The notes below the pieces were generated by a model. The model did no database searches and was not told the origin of the DNA. It was given only the letters and a program-made list of their open reading frames with translations. From an uncultured Oscillibacter sp. (lineage in GTDB: Bacteria > Bacillota > Clostridia > Oscillospirales > Oscillospiraceae), in assembly GCA_904393855.1 (NCBI GenBank), contig CAJFNE010000005.1:1-26952 (forward strand): DNA of 26,952 nt, given 5' to 3'. This document shows, one piece after another, positions 16,413-24,193 of this stretch. Every line of letters begins with the position of its first letter. Positions within the stretch are counted from its first letter, which is position 1. A program made the translations under genes and the position numbers.

Positions 16413-17558
16413 TCAGCTGCCCTGGCCGTAAGCCATGGTCAGATAGCCGCGGTATTTCTCCAGGATCTGCCGCACCTGGTCCAGGGGGAGGGCGGGGACG
16501 AAGTTGCGGTTCCGGCCGTACATGTCCTCCGCCGCCACCAAAGCGTTGACAATGGCCTCCTCCACGGCCTCCGCGGCCGCTTTGAAGAACGGGTCGATGT
16601 TCTCGTCGGAGAGCAGGGTAACCTCCGATTTCGTGTAGGAGAAAGCCTGCTCATTGGCGGTGGAGAAGGCGAGGAACAGGTCCCCGGAGCCGGTCTGATA
16701 GCCGCCGCCCAGCCGGCCGATGCCCAGGGCCGCCCGGCGGCTGATCTTGGACAGCTGCCAGGGCAGGAACGGCGCGTCTGTGGCGATCACCACGATGATG
16801 GAGCCGTCGCCCTCCTTGGGGGACATCTTTCGGATGTCCTGCTCGTAGCCCACGATCTCCCGGCCAAAGGGGATGCCGCGGATGTTCAGCTCCTCCCGCA
16901 TGCCGTGGTTGGCCTGCACCAGGACACCCAGCGTATAGGTCTCGCCCATGTCGGTCCGCACCACCCGGGAGGATGTGCCGGTGCCGCCCTTGAAACCGTG
17001 GCACCGCATACCGGTGCCGCCGCCCACATTGCCCTCCTGCACCGGGCCGGAGGCCGCGGTATCCAGCGCCGTGAGAACGTGCTCCGGAGTGACCTTAAAG
17101 CCGTTGATGTTGTTCAGCGTGCCATCAAAGGTCTCGCCCACCACAGGGTAGAAGAAGCCCAGGCCCGGGACCTCTTTCCCCTCCTTATAGGCGGGGGGGA
17201 AGAAGTCGTGGTCCACCATCCATTTGGCGGTGGTGTCCCGCACGATGCCCACACTGTTGGTGTTGGTGATCATCACGGGGCCATGCAGAAAGCCGGAGTC
17301 GTCAATCCAGTGGGTGCCGGTCATCTCACCGTTCCCATTCAGCACGGCCCGCCCCGCGAAAACGGAGCTGCGCCGCTTGCCCCGGGGGTGGATGCAGGTG
17401 ACGCCGGTTCTGGCAAAATCGCTGTCCTTTGTGGTGTCCTCCGTGGATTCTCCCCGGATGACGGTGCAGAACCCCACCTCGACGCCGGGTACATCCGTGA
17501 TGGCGTTCCAGGGGCCGCACTGCCCGTCAAAGGGGATGCCCAAGTCTCTTGCTCTCAT
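16413..17558 (-). CDS. S58/DmpA-type peptidase (P1 family, Ntn-hydrolase fold aminopeptidase)
   Basis: A 381-residue protein of the DmpA/BapA family (MEROPS S58). These are synthesised as one chain, cut themselves before a serine that becomes the N-terminal nucleophile, and release N-terminal residues from small peptides, D-residue peptides, amides or beta-peptides. Seen are ITDVPGVEVG near the start, NTNSVGIVRD, GNVGGGTGMRCHGFKGGTGTSSR, and the self-cleavage site predicted at Gly252-Ser253 in GSIIVVIATDAP. I see no signal peptide, so it should be cytoplasmic. It begins 22 bases after dctM in the same direction, with GAGGT before the ATG, so it is likely the last gene of the TRAP operon and may act on the imported compound. 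Confidence 0.9.
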   Translation of the reverse strand: MRARDLGIPFDGQCGPWNAITDVPGVEVGFCTVIRGESTEDTTKDSDFARTGVTCIHPRGKRRSSVFAGRAVLNGNGEMTGTHWIDDSGFLHGPVMITNTNSVGIVRDTTAKWMVDHDFFPPAYKEGKEVPGLGFFYPVVGETFDGTLNNINGFKVTPEHVLTALDTAASGPVQEGNVGGGTGMRCHGFKGGTGTSSRVVRTDMGETYTLGVLVQANHGMREELNIRGIPFGREIVGYEQDIRKMSPKEGDGSIIVVIATDAPFLPWQLSKISRRAALGIGRLGGGYQTGSGDLFLAFSTANEQAFSYTKSEVTLLSDENIDPFFKAAAEAVEEAIVNALVAAEDMYGRNRNFVPALPLDQVRQILEKYRGYLTMAYGQGS

Positions 17559-17580
17559 TTCATTTACCTCGCGATTCTGC

Positions 17581-18888
17581 TCACATGTTGTTGGGAAGGT
17601 AAGTTGCCAGAATGGGGAAGGCGGTCAGGACCGCGATATGAATCAGCATGACAATGACGAATGGGATACTCCCTTTGATGGTGTCCATCATATTGTCGCT
17701 GCCGGATATGGAGTGTGTGACATAAAGATTGAAACCAACAGGCGGAGTAATCAGGGACATCTCCAGCAGGACGGTCAGTGTCACGCCAAACCAAATGGGG
17801 TCAAAGCCGAGCGTTGTCACCACGATGGGATAGAAGACAGGGACCGTGATGATCAGCAGATCGATGCCATCCACCAGACATCCCATGATCATGTACAGAA
17901 CAACGATACAGGCCCAGATCAGATAGTGGTTAGCGGACAGGGAGCCGACGAACTCGCTGAGCTCCGTGGGAATATGGAGCAGGGAGAGAGCCTGCCCCAA
18001 AGCCCGGGCACCCACCACGCAGATCATCAGCTGGCAGGAGAGGATGGAGGTCTCCTTCATGGCCTTTTTGAACTTTGCCCAGGTCAGGGTTCTGTAATAG
18101 AAGACCCACAGCAGGAATGCGATGATACTGGCGACTGCGCCTGCCTCCGTCGGAGTTGCATAGCCGCCGTAAATGGAGACCATGATACCGCCGATAATCA
18201 GAATTACAGGCCACAGATCCAGCAGGGAGCTTGCGACATCCTTCAGATACTGCTTGAGTGAAATCTTCTCGGGAGGAGGCGCCCAATCCTTATGGCGGCT
18301 GCAGGCAACCCCGATGTAGATCATGAAGAAGGCCGCCAGCAGCAGGCCGGGAATGATGCCGGCAATAAACAGCTTGCCAATGGAGTTGCCGGTTTGCGCA
18401 CCGTAAAGGATCATCATAATGGAGGGAGGGATGAGAACGCCCAGTGTTCCACCGGCGGAAATCGAGCCCAACACAATATTCTTGAAATAGCCCTGCCTCT
18501 CCAATTCCGGCCGGGTCACACCGCCCACTGCCACGGTAGTGGCGGTGCTGGAGCCGGAGCAGGCGGCAAAGATGCTGCAGGCCACGATATTGGCGTGGAG
18601 CATGCCGCCGGGGAAGGGGCGCAGGATCTTCTTCACGCCCCGGAAGATCTGGCTGCTGCATCCGCTCTCAATGAGAATTTCACCCATCAATACAAAGAGC
18701 GGGATGGCGACCAGGGAGTATGAAGCCACGGCATTGAACAAGACGCTCTCCAATACATATGCCATACCACCTTTTCCAAGAAAAGTCAAGGCAAGTACGC
18801 CTGTACCAAACAACGCAATGCTCAGCCATGTCCCGGTCAGCATGATGGCCAACAGGCAGACAACGATCAGTAACAAATCTAAACCCAT
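17581..18888 (-). CDS. TRAP transporter large permease (DctM type)
   Basis: A 435-residue polytopic membrane protein with about 12 hydrophobic segments, the ion-coupled translocation subunit of a tripartite ATP-independent periplasmic transporter. Family features include GKGGMAYVLESVL near the N-terminus, PLFVLMGEILIESG, FAACSGSSTATTVAVGGVTRPEL, ISAGGTLGVLIPPSIMMILYG and, near the end, PPVGFNLYVTHSISG. Its ATG shares a base with the stop of the small-permease gene (TAATG), giving translational coupling. It is complete. It would work with the DctQ and DctP proteins encoded just upstream on the same strand. TRAP substrates are usually carboxylates, and the specific one cannot be read from this subunit. 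Confidence 0.95.
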   Translation of the reverse strand: MGLDLLLIVVCLLAIMLTGTWLSIALFGTGVLALTFLGKGGMAYVLESVLFNAVASYSLVAIPLFVLMGEILIESGCSSQIFRGVKKILRPFPGGMLHANIVACSIFAACSGSSTATTVAVGGVTRPELERQGYFKNIVLGSISAGGTLGVLIPPSIMMILYGAQTGNSIGKLFIAGIIPGLLLAAFFMIYIGVACSRHKDWAPPPEKISLKQYLKDVASSLLDLWPVILIIGGIMVSIYGGYATPTEAGAVASIIAFLLWVFYYRTLTWAKFKKAMKETSILSCQLMICVVGARALGQALSLLHIPTELSEFVGSLSANHYLIWACIVVLYMIMGCLVDGIDLLIITVPVFYPIVVTTLGFDPIWFGVTLTVLLEMSLITPPVGFNLYVTHSISGSDNMMDTIKGSIPFVIVMLIHIAVLTAFPILATYLPNNM

Positions 18889-19532
18889 TACTGGTCCCCT
18901 CCTTCCGTATCCGTCTCGGCCGGGATATTCAGCTCCACACCGTCGATCTCCGTCACCTTGGCCCGGGGATCGTCGGCGCGGTAGATCTTGCCGGAGAACT
19001 TCAGCGGCTGCTCGTCATAGATCAGCTGGATGATGCGGTTCAAAACGAAGAGGATCAGATCAATCAGAAACAGGATCAGACTGACAAAGATGCAGCAGGA
19101 GAGGGGCCAGAGCGTGATTTTCATGGCACCGGAGCTGACAACATTGTACTCCAGCTGATAGATCATATAGGACCAGGATTCGGACAGCATGAAGCAGCAT
19201 ACGAAAATAGTGAAAACACCCGCAAACAGGGACAAAATGATTTTCACCTTATAGGGGCATCTGCTGAAGACCAGATCCATATTTAAATGCCGATCTTCCC
19301 GAAGCACGTAACCAAAAACCAGGTAGGAGATGGGAATCAGAGCGTATGTCGCATAGTCCTCCACGAACAGCCAGACGCTTCCGATGAAAGTGCGGTTGAT
19401 AACGCTTGCGAAGATGAGAACCGTGATGCCGATAATAATGATGGCAGTCAGTGCGAAGCATATTTTCGAGACCATATCGAAAAAGCTGTCTATTTTTTGA
19501 ATGACCCGCACGATGCCGGGCAATGGTTTCAT
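18888..19532 (-). CDS. TRAP transporter small permease (DctQ type)
   Basis: A 214-residue membrane protein with four hydrophobic segments at roughly residues 24-46, 61-78, 92-114 and 140-168, the topology of DctQ subunits. The central LREDRHLNMDLVFSR is the typical conserved loop. After the last helix there is a charged C-terminal extension of about 45 residues (EQPLKFSGKIYRADDP and an acidic end), which makes it longer than many DctQ proteins. AGGAGG precedes the ATG, 71 bases after the solute-binding gene stop. It links the solute receptor to the large permease in the membrane. Confidence 0.92.
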   Translation of the reverse strand: MKPLPGIVRVIQKIDSFFDMVSKICFALTAIIIIGITVLIFASVINRTFIGSVWLFVEDYATYALIPISYLVFGYVLREDRHLNMDLVFSRCPYKVKIILSLFAGVFTIFVCCFMLSESWSYMIYQLEYNVVSSGAMKITLWPLSCCIFVSLILFLIDLILFVLNRIIQLIYDEQPLKFSGKIYRADDPRAKVTEIDGVELNIPAETDTEGGDQ

Positions 19533-19603
19533 AAGGACCTCCTATCCGAACTCACTTTGCTTCAAAATCATAGGACAAACGGTCTGCGGGAACTATCCGG
19601 CAT

Positions 19604-20677
19604 TTAGAGGAGACTGTTTACTTGATCCAGCACGGCCTGCCCGGCGTCTCCCGCGTCTGCCAGCCACTCTTGCCAGACGGTCTCCTCCATCTCCTCCCGG
19701 ATGGAGTTTCTGAAATCATCCGAGGGAGTCAGAACCCGGACACCCTCAGACTCCAGCTGCGCCAGCAGCTCGTCGTTGAGCTCCAGCTCCGAGGTTTCCG
19801 GGGCGGTGGCGGATTCGTTCATGATCCGCTGGAAAATCTCCCGCACGTCGTCAGGCAGGGAATTTAAGGCCTCCTGATTGCACATGATGCCGTCGGTGGA
19901 GGAGGAAATCTCCCACACATTCACCGCGTCGATGAAATCGAACACGCCGTTGTTGTAGCCGATCAGGGTGGAAGTGATCAGGCCGTCGACCAGGTTCGTA
20001 GAGAGGCCGGTATAGGTCTCGCTCAGAGAGATGCTGACGGGAGTGCCGCCCAGGGCCTGGACGAAAGCGGCCGTCGCGGTGCTATAGCTGCGGATCTTGT
20101 GCCCCTCGAGAGAATTAGGCCCCACGGCATCGTATCCCGCGGTAAAGAGTCTCTGCGGAGACGCGGGCATGCAATGCACCATGGTGGCGCCCCACTTTTC
20201 CTGCAGGATGGATTCCAAGGTGCCGCTGGTGTCACCGGAGAAGTTGCCCCAGAGTGCCGTGAGGATATCATAGGCCTCATAGGCATCCACGGGCATTAGG
20301 AGGGGCAGCGCCTCCACGGACAAGGCGGGATCCACGGATTCCACGTATCCGGAGTAGAAATGCGTCAGTTCGGCGGTGCCGTCCGAGACGACCTTCAGCA
20401 TCTCCTCGCCCTCGTAGGGGTGCTGACCGTACCAGTAGGTTGTGATCTGCAGCCGGCCATCGGTCTCCTCGTAGATCCGGTCAAACAGATCCTGCCAAAC
20501 TGCGCAGCAGGCGCCGTCCTCCGGACCGTATGCGGAGTAGAAGGACCATTCGATGGTATCCGAGGAAGAGGAACCGCTGTCTCCGCTGTCTCCGTTGTCG
20601 CCGCCGCATGCGCAAAGGGAGAGGGTCATACCCGTGGCCATCAGCCAAGCAAGGACTTTCTTGAACGTCTTTTTCAT
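19604..20677 (-). CDS. TRAP transporter solute-binding lipoprotein (DctP type)
   Basis: A 357-residue extracytoplasmic receptor. The N-terminus is a lipoprotein signal: KKTFKK, a hydrophobic core and LSLCACGGD, with Cys24 (or Cys22) the likely lipidated residue, followed by a Ser/Gly/Asp-rich linker as expected for a monoderm cell. The body shows DctP-family blocks: GEEMLKVVSDGTAEL, EGHKIRSYSTATAAFVQALGGTPVSIS, ETYTGLSTNLVDGLI and DDVREIFQRIMNES. The arginine in KIRSY sits where DctP proteins bind the substrate carboxylate, so an organic acid or acyl amino acid is likely. AAGGAGA precedes the ATG. First gene of the minus-strand operon, behind a promoter with an adjoining palindrome. Confidence 0.93.
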   Translation of the reverse strand: MKKTFKKVLAWLMATGMTLSLCACGGDNGDSGDSGSSSSDTIEWSFYSAYGPEDGACCAVWQDLFDRIYEETDGRLQITTYWYGQHPYEGEEMLKVVSDGTAELTHFYSGYVESVDPALSVEALPLLMPVDAYEAYDILTALWGNFSGDTSGTLESILQEKWGATMVHCMPASPQRLFTAGYDAVGPNSLEGHKIRSYSTATAAFVQALGGTPVSISLSETYTGLSTNLVDGLITSTLIGYNNGVFDFIDAVNVWEISSSTDGIMCNQEALNSLPDDVREIFQRIMNESATAPETSELELNDELLAQLESEGVRVLTPSDDFRNSIREEMEETVWQEWLADAGDAGQAVLDQVNSLL

Positions 20678-20768
20678 GATTGTCTCCTTTCTTCCATTGC
20701 GGAATCACATTTTCATATTTGGTTAAATGTATGACAAAACAAATATTTTTATTTTATCAAACAGATAG

Positions 20769-20786
20769 CCAAATATTTATATTTGG
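20769..20786. promoter_or_regulatory. Candidate operator palindrome at the TRAP start site
   Basis: CCAAATATTTATATTTGG has perfect 8-bp arms with a 2-base centre. It begins directly downstream of the TRAP -10 box, so it covers the expected start site (near 20780), the usual place for a repressor site. The divergently encoded RpiR protein is the obvious candidate binder. Confidence 0.6.
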
Positions 20787-20815
20787 ATTATAGGCGGTTT
20801 TTTCGCGAGATTCAA
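20787..20815 (-). promoter_or_regulatory. Promoter of the TRAP operon
   Basis: On the minus strand TTGAAT (20810-20815), a 17-base spacer and TATAAT (20787-20792). The leader before the DctP start codon is about 100 bases. Confidence 0.75.
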
Positions 20816-20839
20816 GAGCGTTTTGTGCTTTTTTACCAT

Positions 20840-20871
20840 TTGACTAAAGAATTATATTTTATTTTAGTCAA
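20840..20871. promoter_or_regulatory. Second candidate operator dyad, upstream of both divergent promoters
   Basis: TTGACTAAA (20840-20848) and TTTAGTCAA (20863-20871) are perfect 9-bp arms separated by 14 bases. The site lies about 25 bases upstream of the TRAP -35 box and 67 bases upstream of the RpiR -35 box, suited to an activator or to looping. Confidence 0.5.
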
Positions 20872-20937
20872 TTTAAATATTTAAATTCGGACCGGGAAAG
20901 AAAACGCAAAAGAAGTTTGAAGATTTTCTGATTTTCT

Positions 20938-20966
20938 TTGCTTTTTGGCAGAATGTGCATTATACT
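20938..20966 (+). promoter_or_regulatory. Promoter of the RpiR-family gene
   Basis: TTGCTT (20938-20943), 17-base spacer, TATACT (20961-20966), about 67 bases before the chosen start codon. Confidence 0.6.
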
Positions 20967-21033
20967 AGTAACAAATCTAATCAGGATTTTCTCCATGATC
21001 CTGCCCGCGGCATCTTATTTTTGGGAGGTCCCT

Positions 21034-21888
21034 ATGAAATCAACTGAGAGCATTGAACAGCTTATCAAGGATCACTACAGCTCCCTGTCGAAGGGATGCA
21101 AATGCGTGGCATCCTACGTGTTGGATCATTATAATATGGTGGCGCTGCTGTCCAGTACGGAGCTGGCGGAAAAGGTTGGCGTCAGCGACACAACGGTGAT
21201 TCGGTTTTCCAAATCCTTGGGATTCAACGGATATGCGGAGTTCAAGAAGTCCCTGCGCTCGAATGTGTATGAGAGTACGATGTACGATACGCTGCAGGAT
21301 ATGAATGTCAACCGGAACGATCAATCCATTGCCAATTACATGCTCTCCACGGTGGAGGATCTGCAGGAGTTTGCCAGAACCATTGATTATCAAATGATCC
21401 GGTCCATCGCGCAGATTCTTTTGGATTCCCGCGAGATCTATATCGGCGGTCTAGGATCGGATGCCGTGGTTGCCAAATACCTGTTTACTTATGTGAGAAA
21501 AATGGGCTTCAACCCCATTCTGCTGGTGGAAGAGGGACACACCATGCGGGAGTATCTTCTGAATATCACGGAGGAGGACACGCTGCTGATGTGCAGCTAT
21601 CCCAAGATGTTTCAGGACGAGCGGGAGATGGCATGGCTGGCCAAAAAGGGCGGGGCTACGCTGATTACCATCACGGAATCGGAGACTGCCGCCCTGCTCC
21701 TGGGCGGGGATTACAACATCTCCATCCGCCAGAGGGAAAAGACCTTTTTCAACTCCTACGTGCTTCCGATGGCTTTCTGCAATCTTCTCCTTTTGACGAT
21801 TTATGACCTTGCCCCGGAGAAAGTGGATGAATCGCTCAAACGTTATACGGAGATCATCAATAGGCGGGATATCACCTTGGGTACTTGA
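21034..21888 (+). CDS. RpiR/MurR-family transcriptional regulator with SIS domain
   Basis: Starting at 21034 the protein is 284 residues, normal for the family. Residues about 1-80 form the HTH_6 domain (LSKGCKCVASYVLDHY, then SSTELAEKVGVSDTTVIRFSKSLGF and YAEFKKSLR). Residues about 125-255 form the SIS sugar-isomerase fold (IYIGGLGSDAVVAKYLFTYVRKMG, then DTLLMCSYPKMFQDE and GGATLITITES), which normally senses a phosphorylated sugar or similar ligand. The open frame extends back to 20938, but that part overlaps the promoter; GGGAGGT precedes the ATG at 21034. It is divergent from the TRAP/peptidase operon and probably controls it. A terminator follows about 70 bases later. Confidence 0.93.
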   Translation: MKSTESIEQLIKDHYSSLSKGCKCVASYVLDHYNMVALLSSTELAEKVGVSDTTVIRFSKSLGFNGYAEFKKSLRSNVYESTMYDTLQDMNVNRNDQSIANYMLSTVEDLQEFARTIDYQMIRSIAQILLDSREIYIGGLGSDAVVAKYLFTYVRKMGFNPILLVEEGHTMREYLLNITEEDTLLMCSYPKMFQDEREMAWLAKKGGATLITITESETAALLLGGDYNISIRQREKTFFNSYVLPMAFCNLLLLTIYDLAPEKVDESLKRYTEIINRRDITLGT

Positions 21889-21959
21889 GCACCTTGGCGT
21901 TATGAAGACTTCGCGGATGCTTCCGAAAAAAGCGGGACAGCGGGGAACTTTGAGGAATT

Positions 21960-21993
21960 GGAAAGCAGGCTGTTGCAGCCTGCTTTCCTTTTT
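21960..21993 (+). terminator. Rho-independent terminator of the RpiR gene
   Basis: GGAAAGCAGGCTG pairs perfectly with CAGCCTGCTTTCC around a TTG loop, followed by TTTTT. Confidence 0.93.
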
Positions 21994-22013
21994 GTCCATC
22001 GACAAAATTTTCC

Positions 22014-22042
22014 TTGACAGTTTCCCAACTTCATATTACAAT
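22014..22042 (+). promoter_or_regulatory. Promoter of the acpP-acc-fab operon
   Basis: TTGACA (22014-22019), 17-base spacer, TACAAT (22037-22042). One mismatch from full consensus, as expected for a highly expressed lipid-synthesis operon. Confidence 0.85.
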
Positions 22043-22047
22043 ACTGA

Positions 22048-22075
22048 TTAAATTATTTTAATTAAAATAATTTAA
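22048..22075. promoter_or_regulatory. Perfect 28-bp palindrome over the acpP start site, candidate lipid-regulator operator
   Basis: TTAAATTATTTTAA (22048-22061) is followed directly by its exact reverse complement (22062-22075). It starts 5 bases after the -10 box and ends 27 bases before the acpP start codon, so it covers the expected transcription start. The sequence does not fit the Bacillus FapR site or the streptococcal FabT site as I know them. No regulator gene for it is visible in the window. Confidence 0.65.
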
Positions 22076-22102
22076 CTAAATGAGAGACGAAGGAGAATCG
22101 TT

Positions 22103-22330
22103 ATGCTGGAAAAAGTGCGCGACGTGATCGTGGAGACCCTGGGCTGCGAGCCGGAGGACGTGAAGCCGGAGGCCTCCCTGACGGAGGACCTGGGCGCGGA
22201 CTCCCTGGCCTTTGTGGAGCTGGTCATCGCTCTGGAGGACGCCACCGGCGTTAAGATCGAAGAGGAGGAGGCCAGCGGGCTGAAGACCGTGGCCGACGTG
22301 GTTGCCTACCTGGAGTCCAAGCAGCAGTAA
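22103..22330 (+). CDS. acpP: Acyl carrier protein
   Basis: A 75-residue acidic protein with the phosphopantetheine site Ser34 in LGADSLAFVEL, the standard ACP motif. The four-helix pattern and the LKTVADVVAYLESK ending fit bacterial AcpP. It carries growing acyl chains through the type II fatty acid synthase in the cytoplasm. GAAGGAGA precedes the ATG. First gene of an operon with acetyl-CoA carboxylase and condensing/reducing enzymes; a stable hairpin just after it may favour a surplus of ACP mRNA over the downstream genes. Confidence 0.97.
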   Translation: MLEKVRDVIVETLGCEPEDVKPEASLTEDLGADSLAFVELVIALEDATGVKIEEEEASGLKTVADVVAYLESKQQ

Positions 22331-22336
22331 TGCCAT

Positions 22337-22362
22337 CTCTGCCGGGGATTTCCCCGGCAGAG
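22337..22362 (+). other. Perfect 11-bp hairpin between acpP and accB, no U tract
   Basis: CTCTGCCGGGG (22337-22347) pairs with CCCCGGCAGAG (22352-22362) around ATTT; CGTATTTCTCCC follows. It is probably an mRNA-stabilising or partial-termination element allowing more acpP than acc product. Confidence 0.6.
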
Positions 22363-22388
22363 CGTATTTCTCCCAGAAAGGAATCGCC

Positions 22389-22808
22389 ATGAACAACCAA
22401 GAGATTTTTGACCTGATGGACCGTTTCGCCGGAAGCGGCCTGCGGCGCATGAAGCTGACCCGGGAGGGCTTCTCCCTGGAGCTGGAGCGCGGCGGCGCCG
22501 GCGTGGAGTCCGCGGCCACCGCAGCGCCGGTGGTCGCGCCTGCCCTGGCCGCTGTCTCGGTGCCGGAGGAGCCCGTGGTCACGGCCCCCCTGGCTGGGAT
22601 CTTCTACGCGGCCCCTGCGCCGGATCAGCCCCCCTTTGTGACGGCGGGGACACGGGTAAAGCAGGGGGAGACCATCTGCCTGCTGGAGGCTATGAAGATC
22701 ATGAGCGAGGTGCCCGCCCCCTGCGACTGCGTCATCGACGCGGTTTTGAAAGAGAATGGAGAACTGGCGGCCTTCGGAGAGCCGCTCTTCCGGTACCGGC
22801 CATGCTGA
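22389..22808 (+). CDS. accB: Biotin carboxyl carrier protein of acetyl-CoA carboxylase
   Basis: A 139-residue BCCP. The N-terminal part (NNQEIFDLMDRFAGSGLRRMKL and ELERGG) matches AccB, followed by an Ala/Val/Pro-rich linker and a biotinyl domain with CLLEAMKIMSEV, where Lys103 is the biotin site (MKI rather than the commonest MKM). It shuttles carboxybiotin between AccC and AccDA. The start at 22389 follows AAAGGA; the upstream extension of the frame is rejected because it crosses the hairpin. The stop overlaps the accC start by 7 bases, indicating translational coupling. Confidence 0.95.
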   Translation: MNNQEIFDLMDRFAGSGLRRMKLTREGFSLELERGGAGVESAATAAPVVAPALAAVSVPEEPVVTAPLAGIFYAAPAPDQPPFVTAGTRVKQGETICLLEAMKIMSEVPAPCDCVIDAVLKENGELAAFGEPLFRYRPC

Positions 22809-24193
22809 AGCGAGTTCTGATTGCCAACCGGGGGGAGATCGCCCTGCGGATTTTGCGGGCCTGCCGGGAACTGGATATGGAGACCGTGGCGGTATACTCG
22901 GAGGCAGACGCGGAGGCCATCCACGTCCAGCTGGCCGGACAGGCGGTGTGCATCGGTCCGGCCCGGGCGGCGGACAGCTACCTGAATCAAGACGCGATCC
23001 TCACCGTGGCCAAGGGCACCGGCTGTGACGCCATTCACCCGGGCTACGGTTTCCTCAGTGAGAACGCGGAGTTTGCCGACGCCTGCGCCGCCGCGGGGTT
23101 GACCTTCATCGGGCCCTCCGGCGACAGCATCCGAAAGGCCGGCTCCAAGGCCGCAGCCCGGGAGATCATGCGCGCCGCCGGTGTGCCGGTGACGCCCGGC
23201 TCCGACGGAGCGGCGGCCGATTTGAACGCGGCGCTGCGGGCGGCGGAGGCCATCGGTTACCCGGTGCTGCTGAAAGCCAGCGCCGGCGGCGGCGGACGGG
23301 GCATCCGCCGCTGTGACAGCGGCAGGGACCTGCCCGCCGCTTTGGAGGCCGCCCGGGCGGAGGCCCGGGCCTGCTTTGGCAGCGACGAGATGTATCTGGA
23401 GAAGCTGATCCTCCAGCCCCGGCACATTGAGTTCCAGATCCTGGCGGACAGCTTTGGGAACGTGATCCACCTGGGGGACCGGGACTGTTCCATCCAGCGC
23501 CGGAACCAGAAGCTCATCGAGGAGGCCCCCGCCCGCTGCCTGACGCCCCAGCTGCGCCAGGCCATGGGGGAGGCGGCCGCCCGGGCCGCCCGGGCCGTGG
23601 GTTATGTGGGGGCCGGCACCGTGGAGTTCCTGCTGGACGCCGACGGGGAGCACTTCTACTTCATGGAGATGAACACCCGGATTCAGGTGGAGCACGGCAT
23701 CACGGAGCTGGTAACCGGCGTGGACCTGGTGCGCCAGCAGCTGCGGATCGCCTCCGGCCTGCCTCTGGACATCACCCAGGAGGAGGTGGCGCTGCAGGGC
23801 CACGCCCTGGAGTGCCGGATCAACGCTGAGGACCCGGCCAGGGACTTCCGCCCCTGCCCTGGCACGGTGGAGTTCCTCCATTTCCCGGGCGGGCCCGGGG
23901 TGCGGGTGGACTCCCACCTGTACGGCGGCTACACCCTGCCGCCCTACTATGACTCCCTGGCGGCCAAGCTGATGGTCCACGCCCCCACCCGGCTGGAGGC
24001 CATCCGGAAGATGCGCCGGTGCCTGGAGGAGTTCACCCTGAAGGGCTTCCCCACCAACGCGGAGCTCAGCTACCAGATTTTGTACCATCCCACCTTTGTC
24101 CGGGGGGGCTGTACCACGGCCTTCCTGGATGAATGTCTGCCGCAGCTGCTGGATTTCAGCCGCCGGCTGCCGATTTCTGAGGAGCACCTATGA
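22802..24193 (+). CDS. accC: Biotin carboxylase subunit of acetyl-CoA carboxylase
   Basis: A 463-residue ATP-grasp enzyme that carboxylates biotin on AccB using bicarbonate and ATP. Seen are KRVLIANRGEIALRI at the N-terminus, the glycine-rich KASAGGGGRGIR loop, HIEFQILAD, RDCSIQRRNQKLIEEAP, and the catalytic EMNTRIQVEHGITELVTG segment. Length fits the family (about 450). It starts inside the accB stop region and its own stop overlaps the accD start as ATGA, so the subunits are coupled. Propionyl- or other acyl-CoA carboxylases use similar subunits, but the fab context settles the role. Confidence 0.96.
   Translation: MLKRVLIANRGEIALRILRACRELDMETVAVYSEADAEAIHVQLAGQAVCIGPARAADSYLNQDAILTVAKGTGCDAIHPGYGFLSENAEFADACAAAGLTFIGPSGDSIRKAGSKAAAREIMRAAGVPVTPGSDGAAADLNAALRAAEAIGYPVLLKASAGGGGRGIRRCDSGRDLPAALEAARAEARACFGSDEMYLEKLILQPRHIEFQILADSFGNVIHLGDRDCSIQRRNQKLIEEAPARCLTPQLRQAMGEAAARAARAVGYVGAGTVEFLLDADGEHFYFMEMNTRIQVEHGITELVTGVDLVRQQLRIASGLPLDITQEEVALQGHALECRINAEDPARDFRPCPGTVEFLHFPGGPGVRVDSHLYGGYTLPPYYDSLAAKLMVHAPTRLEAIRKMRRCLEEFTLKGFPTNAELSYQILYHPTFVRGGCTTAFLDECLPQLLDFSRRLPISEEHL

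Larger units (their letters stand above)
20678..21033. promoter_or_regulatory. AT-rich divergent control region between TRAP operon and RpiR gene
   Basis: No gene is supported in these 356 bases. They hold the two divergent promoters and two dyads listed separately, plus an extra half-site ATATTTGG at 20715-20722 inside the TRAP leader, repeating one arm of the dyad at 20769-20786. The AT-richness contrasts sharply with the flanking genes. Confidence 0.6.

Noticed and set aside
16344..17651. A 435-codon plus-strand frame opposite the S58 peptidase
   Set aside because: The minus-strand reading has full DmpA-family motifs and a ribosome binding site; the plus frame has neither and crosses the thiC terminator.
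22048..22075. The acpP palindrome as a classical FapR or FabT site
   Set aside because: The core TTAAATTATTTTAA lacks the GC-containing centre of the FapR site and the TTTGA-TCAAA arms of FabT sites, so I leave the binder unnamed.
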